A stretch of 64,000 nt of DNA from Rhodospirillales bacterium URHD0017. GTDB taxonomy: Bacteria; Pseudomonadota; Alphaproteobacteria; Reyranellales; Reyranellaceae. The notes beneath the pieces were generated by a model, which had not been told where the DNA came from, searched no databases, and worked only from the letters and a program-made list of their open reading frames with translations. A program made the translations under genes and the position numbers. This document shows, piece by piece, positions 1-8,191 of the stretch (positions within the stretch are counted from its first letter, which is position 1; every line of letters begins with the position of its first letter). Location of the stretch: the NCBI GenBank assembly GCA_900110395.1, contig FODP01000007.1, positions 186,001 through 250,000 on the forward strand. Direction: 5' to 3'.

Positions 1-1180
1 CGGCGAAATTTACGGCATCGCCGATCACGGTGAATTCCAGCCGCTCGCCGTCGCCCACCGCGCCGAAGACGACGCGACCGGACGCCACAGCCAGGCCGAC
101 CGAGAGCGGTGACAGGCCGGCCGCCCGGCGTTCGGCGGCCCATCGATCGGCGGCGTCGAGCACGGCATCGGCCGCACGCAGGGCGTCGGCGGCCGCGGTG
201 GTCGATGCGGCCACGGCGCCGAACGAGGCAAGGATGCCGTCGCCCAGAAACTTGTCGATGCTGCCGCCGTTGCTGACGATCAAGGGGCAGACCCGTCCCT
301 GGTAGTCCTGCAGGAGCTTCATGACGTCGTCGGGCTGGAGCTCGATCGACAGCCGCGTGAAGCCGCGCAGGTCCACGGTGAGGATGGCGACGTCGCGCAG
401 CTCGCCCTCGCCTGCCTTGATCGACATGGCGGCGCTGCGGATGCGGTCGGCGACGCCGGGATCGAAGAAGCGCGCCATGTCGCGCGCGGCCGCGCCCTCG
501 CTGACAGACCGCACCAGCAAGTGGCGGGCGCGCGCGATGGCGACCGCCAGCACCGCCGTGGTCAGCAGGATGGCCAGAAGCTTTTCGGCCTCGGCCTGCT
601 TCAGGAAGGCGTTCGAGGTCATGTATTCGACGAAGTCGGTGGTCTCGTTGGGCGGTCCGCCGCGGCCGCTCAGCGCGTAGAAGATCAGGGCGATCCATCC
701 CGCTGCCGCCGTCAGGCCGGCAACGACCACGAAACGCGCCTCGAAACGCAGCGCTCGGAGCGCAATGAACAGGAACACGAAAAGCAGCGCCGGCGCCTTC
801 AGATTGAAGACCGCCGTCTGGGCGTATTTGTAGTGCAGGAAATAGATCAGCCCCATCAGCAGGGCCATGTCGACGACCACCGACACGTAAAGCAGCCACT
901 CCGGCAAGGCTCGGCGATAGGCCAACACCAGGCGACCCAGCGAGAACAGGGTGTACAGGATGAAGACATAGGTATCGAACGAGTAGTCTTCCTGCACCAC
1001 ACCGGTCGCCATGCTGGTGGTCTCGTAGGCGACGAACAACAAGGCGACCGCCGCCAGCTCGGCCCAGCCGATCAGGATCTCGCTCTGCTCCTGCTGCCGG
1101 CGGATCGCCTCGCGCACGCGCTCGGGCAGACGCTCGGTTCCGCTCGCGCCGAACAGCCAGCCGCTGAGGCGGGCGAACAT
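1..1180 (-). CDS. Membrane-anchored class III adenylate/guanylate cyclase, 3' end missing
   Basis: Would make a cyclic nucleotide at the inner membrane. The translation begins MFARLSGWLFG at 1180 and shows about six hydrophobic segments in roughly the first 230 residues. A cyclase catalytic domain follows, with the metal-binding motif ILTVDLRGFTRLS, then GGSIDKFLGDGILASFG, and VIGDAVNF at the window edge, where the gene is cut. The ATG overlaps the TGA of the upstream methyltransferase gene (ATGA), so the two are probably co-translated. Whether it makes cAMP or cGMP cannot be decided because the end of the domain is missing. The topology of an N-terminal six-helix region plus a cytosolic cyclase is common in alphaproteobacteria. 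Confidence 0.88.
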   Translation of the reverse strand, partial: MFARLSGWLFGASGTERLPERVREAIRRQQEQSEILIGWAELAAVALLFVAYETTSMATGVVQEDYSFDTYVFILYTLFSLGRLVLAYRRALPEWLLYVSVVVDMALLMGLIYFLHYKYAQTAVFNLKAPALLFVFLFIALRALRFEARFVVVAGLTAAAGWIALIFYALSGRGGPPNETTDFVEYMTSNAFLKQAEAEKLLAILLTTAVLAVAIARARHLLVRSVSEGAAARDMARFFDPGVADRIRSAAMSIKAGEGELRDVAILTVDLRGFTRLSIELQPDDVMKLLQDYQGRVCPLIVSNGGSIDKFLGDGILASFGAVAASTTAAADALRAADAVLDAADRWAAERRAAGLSPLSVGLAVASGRVVFGAVGDGERLEFTVIGDAVNFA

Positions 1181-2013
1181 CAGCGCTTTTCGAGCCAGAG
1201 GCTGGCCGGCAGCGCGTCGTCCGGCCGCGGCAGGCGCGCCACCACAGACGAGGCCAGCCGGTCGGTGAGCCGTCGCTCCGCCCACGCGCTGGAGAACAAC
1301 GGCCGGTAGGCGCCGCTCGTCAGCATCGGCACCACGCCCTGCTGCTCGTTGTAGGCGCGCCAGCCCCAGATGGCCGGGTAATCGAACGGCAGGAAGATGT
1401 CGTGGATGTGCACCAGCGTGCCGGCCGGCGCCGCCGGCAGGACGCGGTTCAGCAGGATGTCGGCATCGCTGCCTGGCATCAGGATGTGGCTGGAATCGAT
1501 GAACAGCGCGTCGCCGGCCTTCAGCACGTTGAACAGGTCGGCGGGTGCGGCCTGCAGGGTCGAAGGCACGACGCGCACGCCCGGCAGGTCGATGATGTCG
1601 GCGCGCGGCGCGGGATCGACGGCGATGATCTCGCCCAGTCCGCCCAGCGCCTTCGACAGCACGCGCGTCGAATGGCCCGAGCCGACCTCGATGATGTGCT
1701 GCGGCTTGCGCTCGCGCACCAGGGCGTAGGCCACGGCGGCATCGAGCGAGGGGAACCACGACTGCTCGAACAGGCTCTTCACGCTGTCGAGCTGGGCGGC
1801 GTGCGCATCGACGGCGTCGAGCACGCCGGTGAAGGTGCCGGCAGCTTCCTCGAACAGCCGCTCGATCGCGGGATAGGGGGGCTGCGCGCCGGGCGGCGGC
1901 AGCAGGGGCGCATAGCGATGCGGGATGAACCAGCCGCGCGGCTTCAGGCCAAGCACGGTCGGCAATCCCAGTTTCAGCCGCCGCCAGCGGCCGCGCAGGC
2001 TGGGCCCGCTCAT
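1180..2013 (-). CDS. Class I SAM-dependent methyltransferase
   Basis: A 277-residue soluble protein. The SAM-binding motif I is IIEVGSGHST near residue 108, followed by an acidic strand end (IIAVDPAP), as in the Methyltransf_24 type of Rossmann-fold methyltransferase. Further on, ALFIDSSH and VHIHDIF resemble the motif IV region. The N-terminal 60 residues are Pro-rich and basic and have no clear domain. The substrate is unknown. It lies 10 bases after the MBL hydrolase gene and overlaps the cyclase start by ATGA, which suggests one minus-strand transcript. The family is confident, the role is not. Confidence 0.82.
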   Translation of the reverse strand: MSGPSLRGRWRRLKLGLPTVLGLKPRGWFIPHRYAPLLPPPGAQPPYPAIERLFEEAAGTFTGVLDAVDAHAAQLDSVKSLFEQSWFPSLDAAVAYALVRERKPQHIIEVGSGHSTRVLSKALGGLGEIIAVDPAPRADIIDLPGVRVVPSTLQAAPADLFNVLKAGDALFIDSSHILMPGSDADILLNRVLPAAPAGTLVHIHDIFLPFDYPAIWGWRAYNEQQGVVPMLTSGAYRPLFSSAWAERRLTDRLASSVVARLPRPDDALPASLWLEKR

Positions 2014-2023
2014 GATGCAATCC

Positions 2024-2872
2024 TCACGGGCTGAGCGTCAGGCCTTCGTGGGCGACGATCGCGCGCGGCAGGCCGCTGGCGGTCGTGCCGGGACGCGCCG
2101 CCGCCGCCTCGCGCGCCACGCCATCCATGAAGGCGTCGTCGTGGCTGGGATCGTGATGGAAGATGGCCAGCGTGCCGACGCCCGCGGCGTCGGCGACCCG
2201 CATGCCTTCCTGCCAGGTCGAATGGCCCCAACCCTTGTACCGGGGATATTCGGCATCGGTGTAGCTCGAATCGTAGATCATCACGTCGGCGCCGCGGCAC
2301 AGCTCGACGATCGCCTTGTCGAGGCCGTCGCCGCGCTGCTCGGTGTCGGTGATGTAGCAGATCGACTTGCCGCCGTACTCGACGCGATAGCCGGTAGCGC
2401 CGTTGGGATGGTTGAGCGGGGTGGTGCGCATGGTCATGTCGCCGCATGCGAGCTTATCGCCGCTCTTGAACTCGCCGAACTCGACGCGCGCCTGGAAGAC
2501 CTCCAGGCTCACCGGATAGAGCGGCGCCTGCATCAGGTTGCTCACCACCTTCTTGAGGGCATGGGGTCCCTGAAGATGGCCGGCCCACAGGCGCACCGAA
2601 TTACGCTTCTCGAACAGCGGCGCGAAGAAGGTGAGGCCCATGATGTGGTCGAGATGGGTGTGGGTGAAATAGATGTCGATGTCGATCGGCGCCTGGCGGG
2701 CGAGCTCGAGCCCGAGCGGTCGGATGCCGGAGCCGGCATCGAAGATCAGACGGCGGCCGCCGGCGGTGACCTCCAGGCACGACGTATTGCCGCCGTAGCG
2801 CGTGTACTCGGGGCCGGAGCAGGAAATCGAGCCTCGCACTCCCCAGAACCGGACTTTTAGACCATTCGCCAA
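2024..2872 (-). CDS. MBL-fold metallo-hydrolase (phosphodiesterase-like), TTG start
   Basis: A metallo-beta-lactamase-fold hydrolase carrying the zinc signature THTHLDH, with later ligands in the LNHPNG and YDSSY segments. The conserved start VRFWGVRGSISCSGP is typical of cyclic-phosphodiesterase-like MBL proteins (COG1235). I place the start at a TTG at 2872-2870, because a strong ribosome-binding site (GAGGGAAGG) lies five bases upstream and the conserved domain begins a few residues later. A longer frame starting at 2965 exists but adds a poorly conserved-looking tail. A cyclic nucleotide or RNA-end substrate is possible given the cyclase two genes downstream, but this is inference. Confidence 0.85.
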   Translation of the reverse strand: MANGLKVRFWGVRGSISCSGPEYTRYGGNTSCLEVTAGGRRLIFDAGSGIRPLGLELARQAPIDIDIYFTHTHLDHIMGLTFFAPLFEKRNSVRLWAGHLQGPHALKKVVSNLMQAPLYPVSLEVFQARVEFGEFKSGDKLACGDMTMRTTPLNHPNGATGYRVEYGGKSICYITDTEQRGDGLDKAIVELCRGADVMIYDSSYTDAEYPRYKGWGHSTWQEGMRVADAAGVGTLAIFHHDPSHDDAFMDGVAREAAAARPGTTASGLPRAIVAHEGLTLSP

Positions 2873-3087
2873 TGCGACCTTCCCTCGGCGCGCAGAGTCC
2901 ACGGGCCGGCTGCCGTCGTCAACCGAGGCCAAAGTCGCGCTCCCGTGACCGGGAGGGGGCTGCAAATTTGGCCGCTTTCTTGCTCGGACTGCAGACAGGC
3001 GAATTTATCACGCTTTCTTGCACGCAGCGGTCAAATCGCCAGTTTGTGCGCGTTGCTTGCCGGACGGTTCGGAGCAATACTTTTGTC

Positions 3088-3456
3088 ATGGAAATCGAAA
3101 ACCAGGCTGCCCATGCGATTGTCCAACCACCCGTGCGCAAGGCGAAGTTCGCCATTGGCCAGGTGGTGAAGCACCGCATCTACCCGTTCCGCGGGGTCAT
3201 TTTCGATGTCGACCCGGTGTTCGCCAATACCGAGGAGTGGCTGTCGTCGATTCCCGAGGAGGTCCGGCCGCGCCGCGACCAGCCGTTCTATCACCTGCTG
3301 GCCGAGAACGCGCAGACCACCTACGTGGCCTATGTCTCCGAGCAGAACCTGCTGCCCGACGAGACCGGCAAGCCGGTGTCGCATCCGCAGGTGCCACAGT
3401 TCTTCAAGGAACTGAAGCGCGGCCAGTACGTGTCAAGAGACCGCGCGCTGCACTGA
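3088..3456 (+). CDS. hspQ: Heat shock protein HspQ
   Basis: A 122-residue protein of the HspQ/YccV family, first known as a hemimethylated-DNA-binding protein and later as an adaptor or substrate in Lon and Clp-dependent proteolysis. The family core is clear: KFAIGQVVKHRIYPFRGVIF, then DPVFANTEEW, DQPFYHLLAEN, YVAYVSEQNLL and a C-terminal FFKELKRGQYV. It is slightly longer than the E. coli protein because of an N-terminal stretch of about 18 residues. ATG 3088 is chosen because the conserved region begins soon after it. The gene is divergent from the MBL hydrolase with about 215 bases between them. No clear heat-shock promoter was identified there. Confidence 0.9.
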   Translation: MEIENQAAHAIVQPPVRKAKFAIGQVVKHRIYPFRGVIFDVDPVFANTEEWLSSIPEEVRPRRDQPFYHLLAENAQTTYVAYVSEQNLLPDETGKPVSHPQVPQFFKELKRGQYVSRDRALH

Positions 3457-3504
3457 GCGGCGGAAGACAAGGACCCAAGGAAGACATTAAGCGACGGTTG
3501 TCTC

Positions 3505-3563
3505 CCCGAGCGTAGCGAGGGACCTTTTCCCTGCTGCCTTAAAGGTCCCTCGCTACGCTCGGG
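3505..3563. repeat. 23-bp perfect inverted repeat, family A palindrome
   Basis: Arms at 3505-3527 and 3541-3563 match perfectly and are separated by 13 bases. It lies between two convergent genes, so the hairpin could act as a bidirectional terminator. The same arm core (CGAGGGACCTTT) recurs at 35464-35536 inside ccmH, so this is a dispersed element rather than a one-off terminator. Confidence 0.85.
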
Positions 3564-3593
3564 ATGACACCGTCGTCGTCTCTCCCCGCTGGG

Positions 3594-4463
3594 CTAGTTC
3601 AGCGGGAACGGGAAGTACTTGTCGTTGATCTTCTTGTAAGTCCCGTCGGTCATCATCTCGCCGAACGCCTTGTTCAACGCATCGCGCAGCTTGGCGTCTT
3701 CCTTGCGCAGGCCGGCCGAGACGCCGAGACCCAACGTCTGGTTGTCCTTGATGTCCTGGCCGACGATCTCGCAGCATTTGCCGTCGGGCTTCTGGCTCCA
3801 CAGCCAGAGCTGCGCCTTGTCGCCGAACACCGCGTCGACCTCGTTCTTGGCCAGCGCCTCGAGCGCCTCGGCGATCGTGTTGTAGCGCTTGAGCTGGGCG
3901 GAGCGGCGGAAGCTCTTGTCGGCCCAGTCGGCGTGCGTCGAATCCTTCTGGATGCCGATGCGCTTGTTGCGCAACAGCGACGGCGGCCCGTCGAACGGCG
4001 CACCCTTGGCGGCGATGAAGGCGCCGGGCGAGAGGTAGTAGCGGCGTGACAGGCCCATGCGCTTGCGCCGCTCGGCGGTCACTTCCATCGACGACATGAT
4101 GATGTCGAACTTCTTGTCGATGAGGCCCGGGATCAGGTCGTCCCACTTGAAGGCGGCGAACTCGCACTCCGCCTTGATGCGCTGGCAGGCCTCCTGCGCC
4201 AGCTCCATCTCGAAGCCGGCCGGCATGCCCTTGCGGTCCAGGTAGTTGAACGGCGGATAGGCGGCCTCGGTCGCCACCGTGATCTTGAAGGCGGGCGGCG
4301 AGAACTTTGAGGCAGGCTTGGCCGGCGCGGCTGCAGGCTTGGGCGGCGGTGCGGCCGGCTTCGCGGGCGGCTTGGGCGGCGTCTGCTGCTGTTGTGGCAG
4401 CTGCTGGGCCAGGGCCCCATCGGCCAGCGCGACGAGCGCCAGGAGGACGGCCAAAAACCTCAT
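3594..4463 (-). CDS. Periplasmic amino-acid-type solute-binding protein (SBP_bac_3)
   Basis: A 289-residue exported binding protein. A signal peptide (MRFLAVLLALVALADGALA) is followed by a Gln/Pro/Ala/Lys-rich linker to about residue 52, then a family 3 solute-binding domain: ITVATEAAYPPFNYLD, GFEMELAQEACQRI, WDDLIPGLIDKKFDIIMSSM, VDAVFGDKAQL. Members bind polar amino acids or opines for ABC import. The start codon overlaps the hemW stop (ATGA), placing it at the end of the rph-rdgB-hemW operon, where no permease or ATPase is found. The Pro/Ala linker is longer than usual and might span the periplasm or tether the protein. The ligand is unknown. Confidence 0.85.
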   Translation of the reverse strand: MRFLAVLLALVALADGALAQQLPQQQQTPPKPPAKPAAPPPKPAAAPAKPASKFSPPAFKITVATEAAYPPFNYLDRKGMPAGFEMELAQEACQRIKAECEFAAFKWDDLIPGLIDKKFDIIMSSMEVTAERRKRMGLSRRYYLSPGAFIAAKGAPFDGPPSLLRNKRIGIQKDSTHADWADKSFRRSAQLKRYNTIAEALEALAKNEVDAVFGDKAQLWLWSQKPDGKCCEIVGQDIKDNQTLGLGVSAGLRKEDAKLRDALNKAFGEMMTDGTYKKINDKYFPFPLN

Positions 4464-5611
4464 GCGACCAGCCGCTCCAGCACCGCATTCAGCCGCTGGC
4501 GCCCCGCGGGGGTGGCCTTGAGATGCGTGGCGTCGACGTCGAGGTAGCCCGCCTTCACAAGAGGGGCGAGGCGCCGCTCGCCCACGGCTGCCACGGGGTC
4601 GGCGCCGGTCATGGACGCGAACATGGCCCGGTCGACGCCCTCGGCCAGCCGCAGTCCCATCATCAACGCCTCCTCCACCAGATCCTGCCCTGTGACCAGG
4701 GTCGTCTCCGCCGTGCCATGGCCGTCGCGTTCGACGGCCTCCAGCCAAGCCTCCGGCCCGCTCGCCCGCCGGGTCGCGCGCTTGCCCATCCCTTCGGCGA
4801 ACCGGCCATGCGCGCCCGGCCCGACGCCGACGTAATCCTGATACCGCCAATAGATCAAATTATGGCGGCAGGCAGCTCCCGGACGGGCGTGATTGGAGAT
4901 TTCGTAAGCGGGCAGGCCCGCTTCCGCCAATCGCCCTTGTGTGAGCTCGAACATCGCCGCCGCCTGCTCCTCGGCCGGCAGGGTGAAGGCGCCGCGGGCA
5001 TGGTCGGTGAAGAAGCGCGTGCCGCGCTCGATGGTGAGTTGATAGAGCGACAGGTGCTCGCCAGCCAGCCCCAGCGCCCGCTCGAGCTCGGCCGCCCAGG
5101 CCTCCTCGGTCTGGCTCGGCCGGGCATAGATCAGGTCGAAGGAATAGCGCGCGAAATGCCGGCGCGCCGTGGCGATGGCCTCGATCGCCTCATCGGCGGA
5201 ATGCTCACGGCCGAGGAAGCGCAACGACGCCGCATCGAGCGCCTGCACGCCCAGCGAGACGCGATTGACACCGGCCTTCGCCAACGCGGCGAAGCGAGCC
5301 GCCTCGACTGAGGTCGGGTTGGCCTCGAGCGTGATCTCGATGTCGGCCGCCGTGTCCCACAATGCCTTCACGCGCGCGATCACCGCGCCGACGATTTCGG
5401 GCTCCATGAGCGAGGGCGTACCGCCGCCGAAGAACATCGTCTCAACGCGCCGGTCCGGCGCCTCGCGCGCGGCGTGTTCCAGCTCTTTCAGCAGCGCATC
5501 GCGCCAGCGCGACTGGTCGACGCCGTCGCGGACATGGGAATTGAAATCGCAGTAGGGACACTTCGATTTGCAGAACGGCCAATGAACGTAAACGCCGAGC
5601 GGCGCCGTCAT
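4460..5611 (-). CDS. hemW: Radical SAM heme chaperone HemW
   Basis: A 383-residue radical SAM protein. The cluster-binding motif CKSKCPYCDF sits near residue 14 after the family start GVYVHWPFC. The extra cysteine-phenylalanine spacing is that of HemW/HemN-like proteins, and FFGGGTPSLM, LEANPT, NRVSLGVQ and the C-terminal HemN domain follow. HemW was long misnamed an oxygen-independent coproporphyrinogen oxidase but acts in heme delivery. It overlaps rdgB by ATGA upstream and the binding-protein gene by ATGA downstream. The rph-rdgB-hemW order is a common alphaproteobacterial arrangement. Confidence 0.94.
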   Translation of the reverse strand: MTAPLGVYVHWPFCKSKCPYCDFNSHVRDGVDQSRWRDALLKELEHAAREAPDRRVETMFFGGGTPSLMEPEIVGAVIARVKALWDTAADIEITLEANPTSVEAARFAALAKAGVNRVSLGVQALDAASLRFLGREHSADEAIEAIATARRHFARYSFDLIYARPSQTEEAWAAELERALGLAGEHLSLYQLTIERGTRFFTDHARGAFTLPAEEQAAAMFELTQGRLAEAGLPAYEISNHARPGAACRHNLIYWRYQDYVGVGPGAHGRFAEGMGKRATRRASGPEAWLEAVERDGHGTAETTLVTGQDLVEEALMMGLRLAEGVDRAMFASMTGADPVAAVGERRLAPLVKAGYLDVDATHLKATPAGRQRLNAVLERLVA

Positions 5612-6222
5612 TTGAAGCAGGCCTCGACGAGCTTTCGGAAGGCGCGGCCTCGGTGGCTGATGGCGTTCTTCTCTGCGTCGGTCATCTCCGCCGTGGTCCG
5701 CTTGTCGCCTTTAGGCTGAAAGCAGGGGTCGTAGCCGTGACCGCCTGTGCCGCGCGGCGGCCAAGCGATACGGCCGTCGAGCGTGCCGCGCACAAGCTCG
5801 ACGTGCTCGTCAGGCCAGGCCAGCGCCAGCACGCAATGAAAGGTCGCCGCGCGCGCGTCGTCGGTGTCGCCGACATGGCGCTTGGCGAACTCGTCCTGGA
5901 TTCGCTTCATGCCGACCATGGCATCGCGCGTCGGCCCTTCCCAGTCGGCCGTGTAGACGCCGGGTTGGCCATCGAGCGCTCGGACGCTCAAGCCGGAATC
6001 GTCGGCGAGCGCCGGCAGGCCGCTCGCCCGCGTCGCCGCCAAAGCCTTGAGCGTGGCGTTCTCCTCGAAGGTCGTGCCGGTCTCCTCGGGAACCGGCAAT
6101 CCGAGCTCGCCGGCCGACACGATCTCGACGCCGAGCGGCGACAGCATCGCGCGGATCTCGCCGGCCTTGCCACGATTGTGGGTGGCCACAACCAGCTTGG
6201 GACCGGCGAAGCGGCGCGCCAT
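5608..6222 (-). CDS. rdgB: RdgB/HAM1 dITP/XTP pyrophosphatase
   Basis: A 204-residue house-cleaning pyrophosphatase that hydrolyses dITP, dXTP and ITP to monophosphates. Family motifs are LVVATHNRGKAGEI at the N-terminus, TFEENATLKA, ALADDSGLSV, GYDPCFQPKG and the C-terminal SHRGRAFRKL. The ATG at 6222 is fixed by its one-base overlap with the rph TAA (TAATG). A longer frame upstream only re-reads rph out of frame. Its length fits the family. Confidence 0.95.
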   Translation of the reverse strand: MARRFAGPKLVVATHNRGKAGEIRAMLSPLGVEIVSAGELGLPVPEETGTTFEENATLKALAATRASGLPALADDSGLSVRALDGQPGVYTADWEGPTRDAMVGMKRIQDEFAKRHVGDTDDARAATFHCVLALAWPDEHVELVRGTLDGRIAWPPRGTGGHGYDPCFQPKGDKRTTAEMTDAEKNAISHRGRAFRKLVEACFK

Positions 6223-6941
6223 TACGACTTGCCGATCGCCAGCCGCTGCAGGCGAGTGAGCTCGCCGATGCCTTTCTTGGCGAGCTCGAGCAGGGCGATG
6301 AATTCCGGCTCGCTGAACGGCTTGTCCTCGGCCGTGCCTTGCACCTCGACGATGCCGCCCGAGCCGGTCAGCACGAAGTTGGCGTCGGCCTGCGCCTTGG
6401 AGTCTTCCGGATAGTCGAGGTCGAGTACCGCGGTGCCCTCCCACAGGCCGCACGAAACGGCCGCGACCTGGCCGTTGATCGGATTGGCCGAGAGCTTGCC
6501 TTCCTTGATCAGGCGCTCGAAGGCGAAGTGCAGGGCCACCCAGGAGCCGGTGATGCTGGCGGTGCGGGTGCCGCCGTCGGCCTGCAGGACGTCGCAGTCG
6601 ATGTTGATCTGCCGCTCGCCCATGGCGGTGAGGTCGACCACGGCGCGCAGCGAGCGGCCGATCAGGCGCTGGATCTCCTGGGTGCGGCCCGACTGCTTGC
6701 CGCGGGCGGCCTCACGGTCGGTGCGGGTATGGGTCGAGCGCGGCAGCATGCCGTATTCGGCGGTCACCCAGCCCTTGCCGCTGTTGCGCATCCAGGGCGG
6801 CACCCGCTCGTCGACCGAGGCGGTGCAGAGCACATGGGTGTCGCCGAACTTCACCAGGCACGACCCTTCGGCGTGGCGCGAAAAGCCCGGTTCGAGGGAC
6901 ACCGGGCGAAGCTGGTCGGGGGCGCGGCCGGAAGGGCGCAT
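6222..6941 (-). CDS. rph: Ribonuclease PH
   Basis: A 239-residue phosphorolytic 3'-exoribonuclease that trims tRNA precursors. Recognisable motifs are [13 protein letters not shown] at the start, [46 protein letters not shown] and a C-terminal [12 protein letters not shown]. Start ATG 6941 has the ribosome-binding site AGGAGA five bases upstream, whereas an in-frame ATG 21 bases further up lacks support. It is the first gene of the rph-rdgB-hemW operon and is divergent from hrcA, a pairing often seen in alphaproteobacteria. Confidence 0.96.
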   Translation of the reverse strand: MRPSGRAPDQLRPVSLEPGFSRHAEGSCLVKFGDTHVLCTASVDERVPPWMRNSGKGWVTAEYGMLPRSTHTRTDREAARGKQSGRTQEIQRLIGRSLRAVVDLTAMGERQINIDCDVLQADGGTRTASITGSWVALHFAFERLIKEGKLSANPINGQVAAVSCGLWEGTAVLDLDYPEDSKAQADANFVLTGSGGIVEVQGTAEDKPFSEPEFIALLELAKKGIGELTRLQRLAIGKS

Positions 6942-7034
6942 GATTTCTCCTGAATAAGGCAAGGGCAGCGAAGGGCAGCGGGCTGGCAGCGGCCGGCCGG
7001 TTTAGCGCCGCGGGCCGGCCAAATCCAGCTATCC

Positions 7035-7063
7035 CTTGAGCGTGCGTTGACCGGACCCCTTGT
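7035..7063 (+). promoter_or_regulatory. Possible RpoH (sigma-32) promoter of hrcA
   Basis: CTTGAG at 7035-7040 and CCCCTTGT at 7056-7063 are separated by 15 bases and resemble the heat-shock consensus CTTGAA and CCCCAT-T. They lie just upstream of the hrcA start. No CIRCE element was found in this gap, so HrcA may be controlled by RpoH rather than by itself. Confidence 0.5.
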
Positions 7064-7081
7064 ACTACCTACATTTTTTCC

Positions 7082-8185
7082 ATGGCCATTCATCGGATCG
7101 GCCCCGTTCGAGGCGTCTTGACCGACCTCCCCGTGGGCCCGCGGCAGACCGCCTCGGTTGCCGAGCTGAACGAGCGCGCCCGCGAGGTGCTGCGGCACGT
7201 GGTCGAAGGCTACGTCGAGACCGGCGAGCCGGTCGGTTCGCGGGCGCTGACCCGCAAGCTCACCGAGACCCTGTCGCCTGCCACCATCCGCAACATCATG
7301 GCCGATCTGCAGGATCTCGGCCTGCTCTACGCCCCGCACACCTCGGCCGGCCGCCTGCCGACCCATGCGGGGCTGAAGCTGTTCGTCAACGGCCTCCTGG
7401 AGGTCGGCAATCTTTCGGAGGAAGAGCGCGAGAGCATCGAAGCGCGCTGCGCCACGGTTGGCCGCAGCGTCACCGAGGCGCTGGAGCAGGCGACCACGCT
7501 GTTGTCCGGCCTGTCGCGCTGCGCCGGCGTGGTCATGGCGCCCAAGACCGAGCAGCCGCTGAAGCACATCGAGTTTGTCAATCTCGGCCCGGGCCGCGCG
7601 CTGGTGGTGACCGTCACCCAGTCGGGCCACGTCGAGAACCGCGTGATCGACACGCCGGTCGGCATGCCGCCGTCGGCCCTGGTCGAAGCGACCAACTACC
7701 TGAATGCCCGGCTGATCGGCCGCACCATCGAGGACGCGCGCCGTCTCATCCTCGATGATCTCAAGCTCAAGCGCGCCGAGCTCGACGATCTTACCGCGCG
7801 GGTGATCGAATCGGGCATGGCCACCTGGGCCGGCGAGCCGGGCAGCGCGCTGATCGTGCGCGGCCAGGCACGGCTCCTGGAAGACATCACCGCCATCGAA
7901 GACCTCGAGCGCGTGCGCATACTGTTCGATGCGCTGGAGCGCGGCGAGAGCTTCGCGCGCCTGCTCGAGCTCGCCAACGTGGCCTCGGGCGTGCAGATCT
8001 TCATCGGCGCCGACAATCCGCTGTTCGCCAACACCGGCTGCTCGATGGTGGTGGCGCCGTTTCGCGATTCGCAGGAACGCGTCCTGGGCGCCATCGGCGT
8101 CATCGGCCCGACGCGGCTGAACTATGCGCGCATCATCCCGCTGGTCGACTACACCGCACGCACCATCGGGCGGGTTGTAGGCTGA
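7082..8185 (+). CDS. hrcA: Heat-inducible transcription repressor HrcA
   Basis: A 367-residue repressor that binds CIRCE operators of groESL and dnaK-type operons and is itself helped by GroEL. The N-terminal winged-helix has LNERAREVLRHVVEGYVETG, EPVGSRALTRK and LSPATIRNIMADLQDLGLL, followed by PHTSAGRLPTHAGLKLFV. The C-terminal part contains IFIGADNPLF and GAIGVIGPTRLNYARIIPLV, the family end motif. The Shine-Dalgarno is weak: a T-run precedes ATG 7082. In many relatives grpE follows, but here the next gene is a convergent LysR regulator six bases away, so hrcA seems monocistronic. Confidence 0.96.
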   Translation: MAIHRIGPVRGVLTDLPVGPRQTASVAELNERAREVLRHVVEGYVETGEPVGSRALTRKLTETLSPATIRNIMADLQDLGLLYAPHTSAGRLPTHAGLKLFVNGLLEVGNLSEEERESIEARCATVGRSVTEALEQATTLLSGLSRCAGVVMAPKTEQPLKHIEFVNLGPGRALVVTVTQSGHVENRVIDTPVGMPPSALVEATNYLNARLIGRTIEDARRLILDDLKLKRAELDDLTARVIESGMATWAGEPGSALIVRGQARLLEDITAIEDLERVRILFDALERGESFARLLELANVASGVQIFIGADNPLFANTGCSMVVAPFRDSQERVLGAIGVIGPTRLNYARIIPLVDYTARTIGRVVG

Positions 8186-8191
8186 GCGGCG

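Noticed and set aside
521..1309. Long plus-strand frame opposite the membrane cyclase
   Set aside because: It is the complement of cyclase codons in a GC-rich genome; it is rich in Gln, Arg and His and has no domain.
6942..7081. CIRCE operator between rph and hrcA
   Set aside because: No TTAGCACTC-N9-GAGTGCTAA-like repeat is visible.
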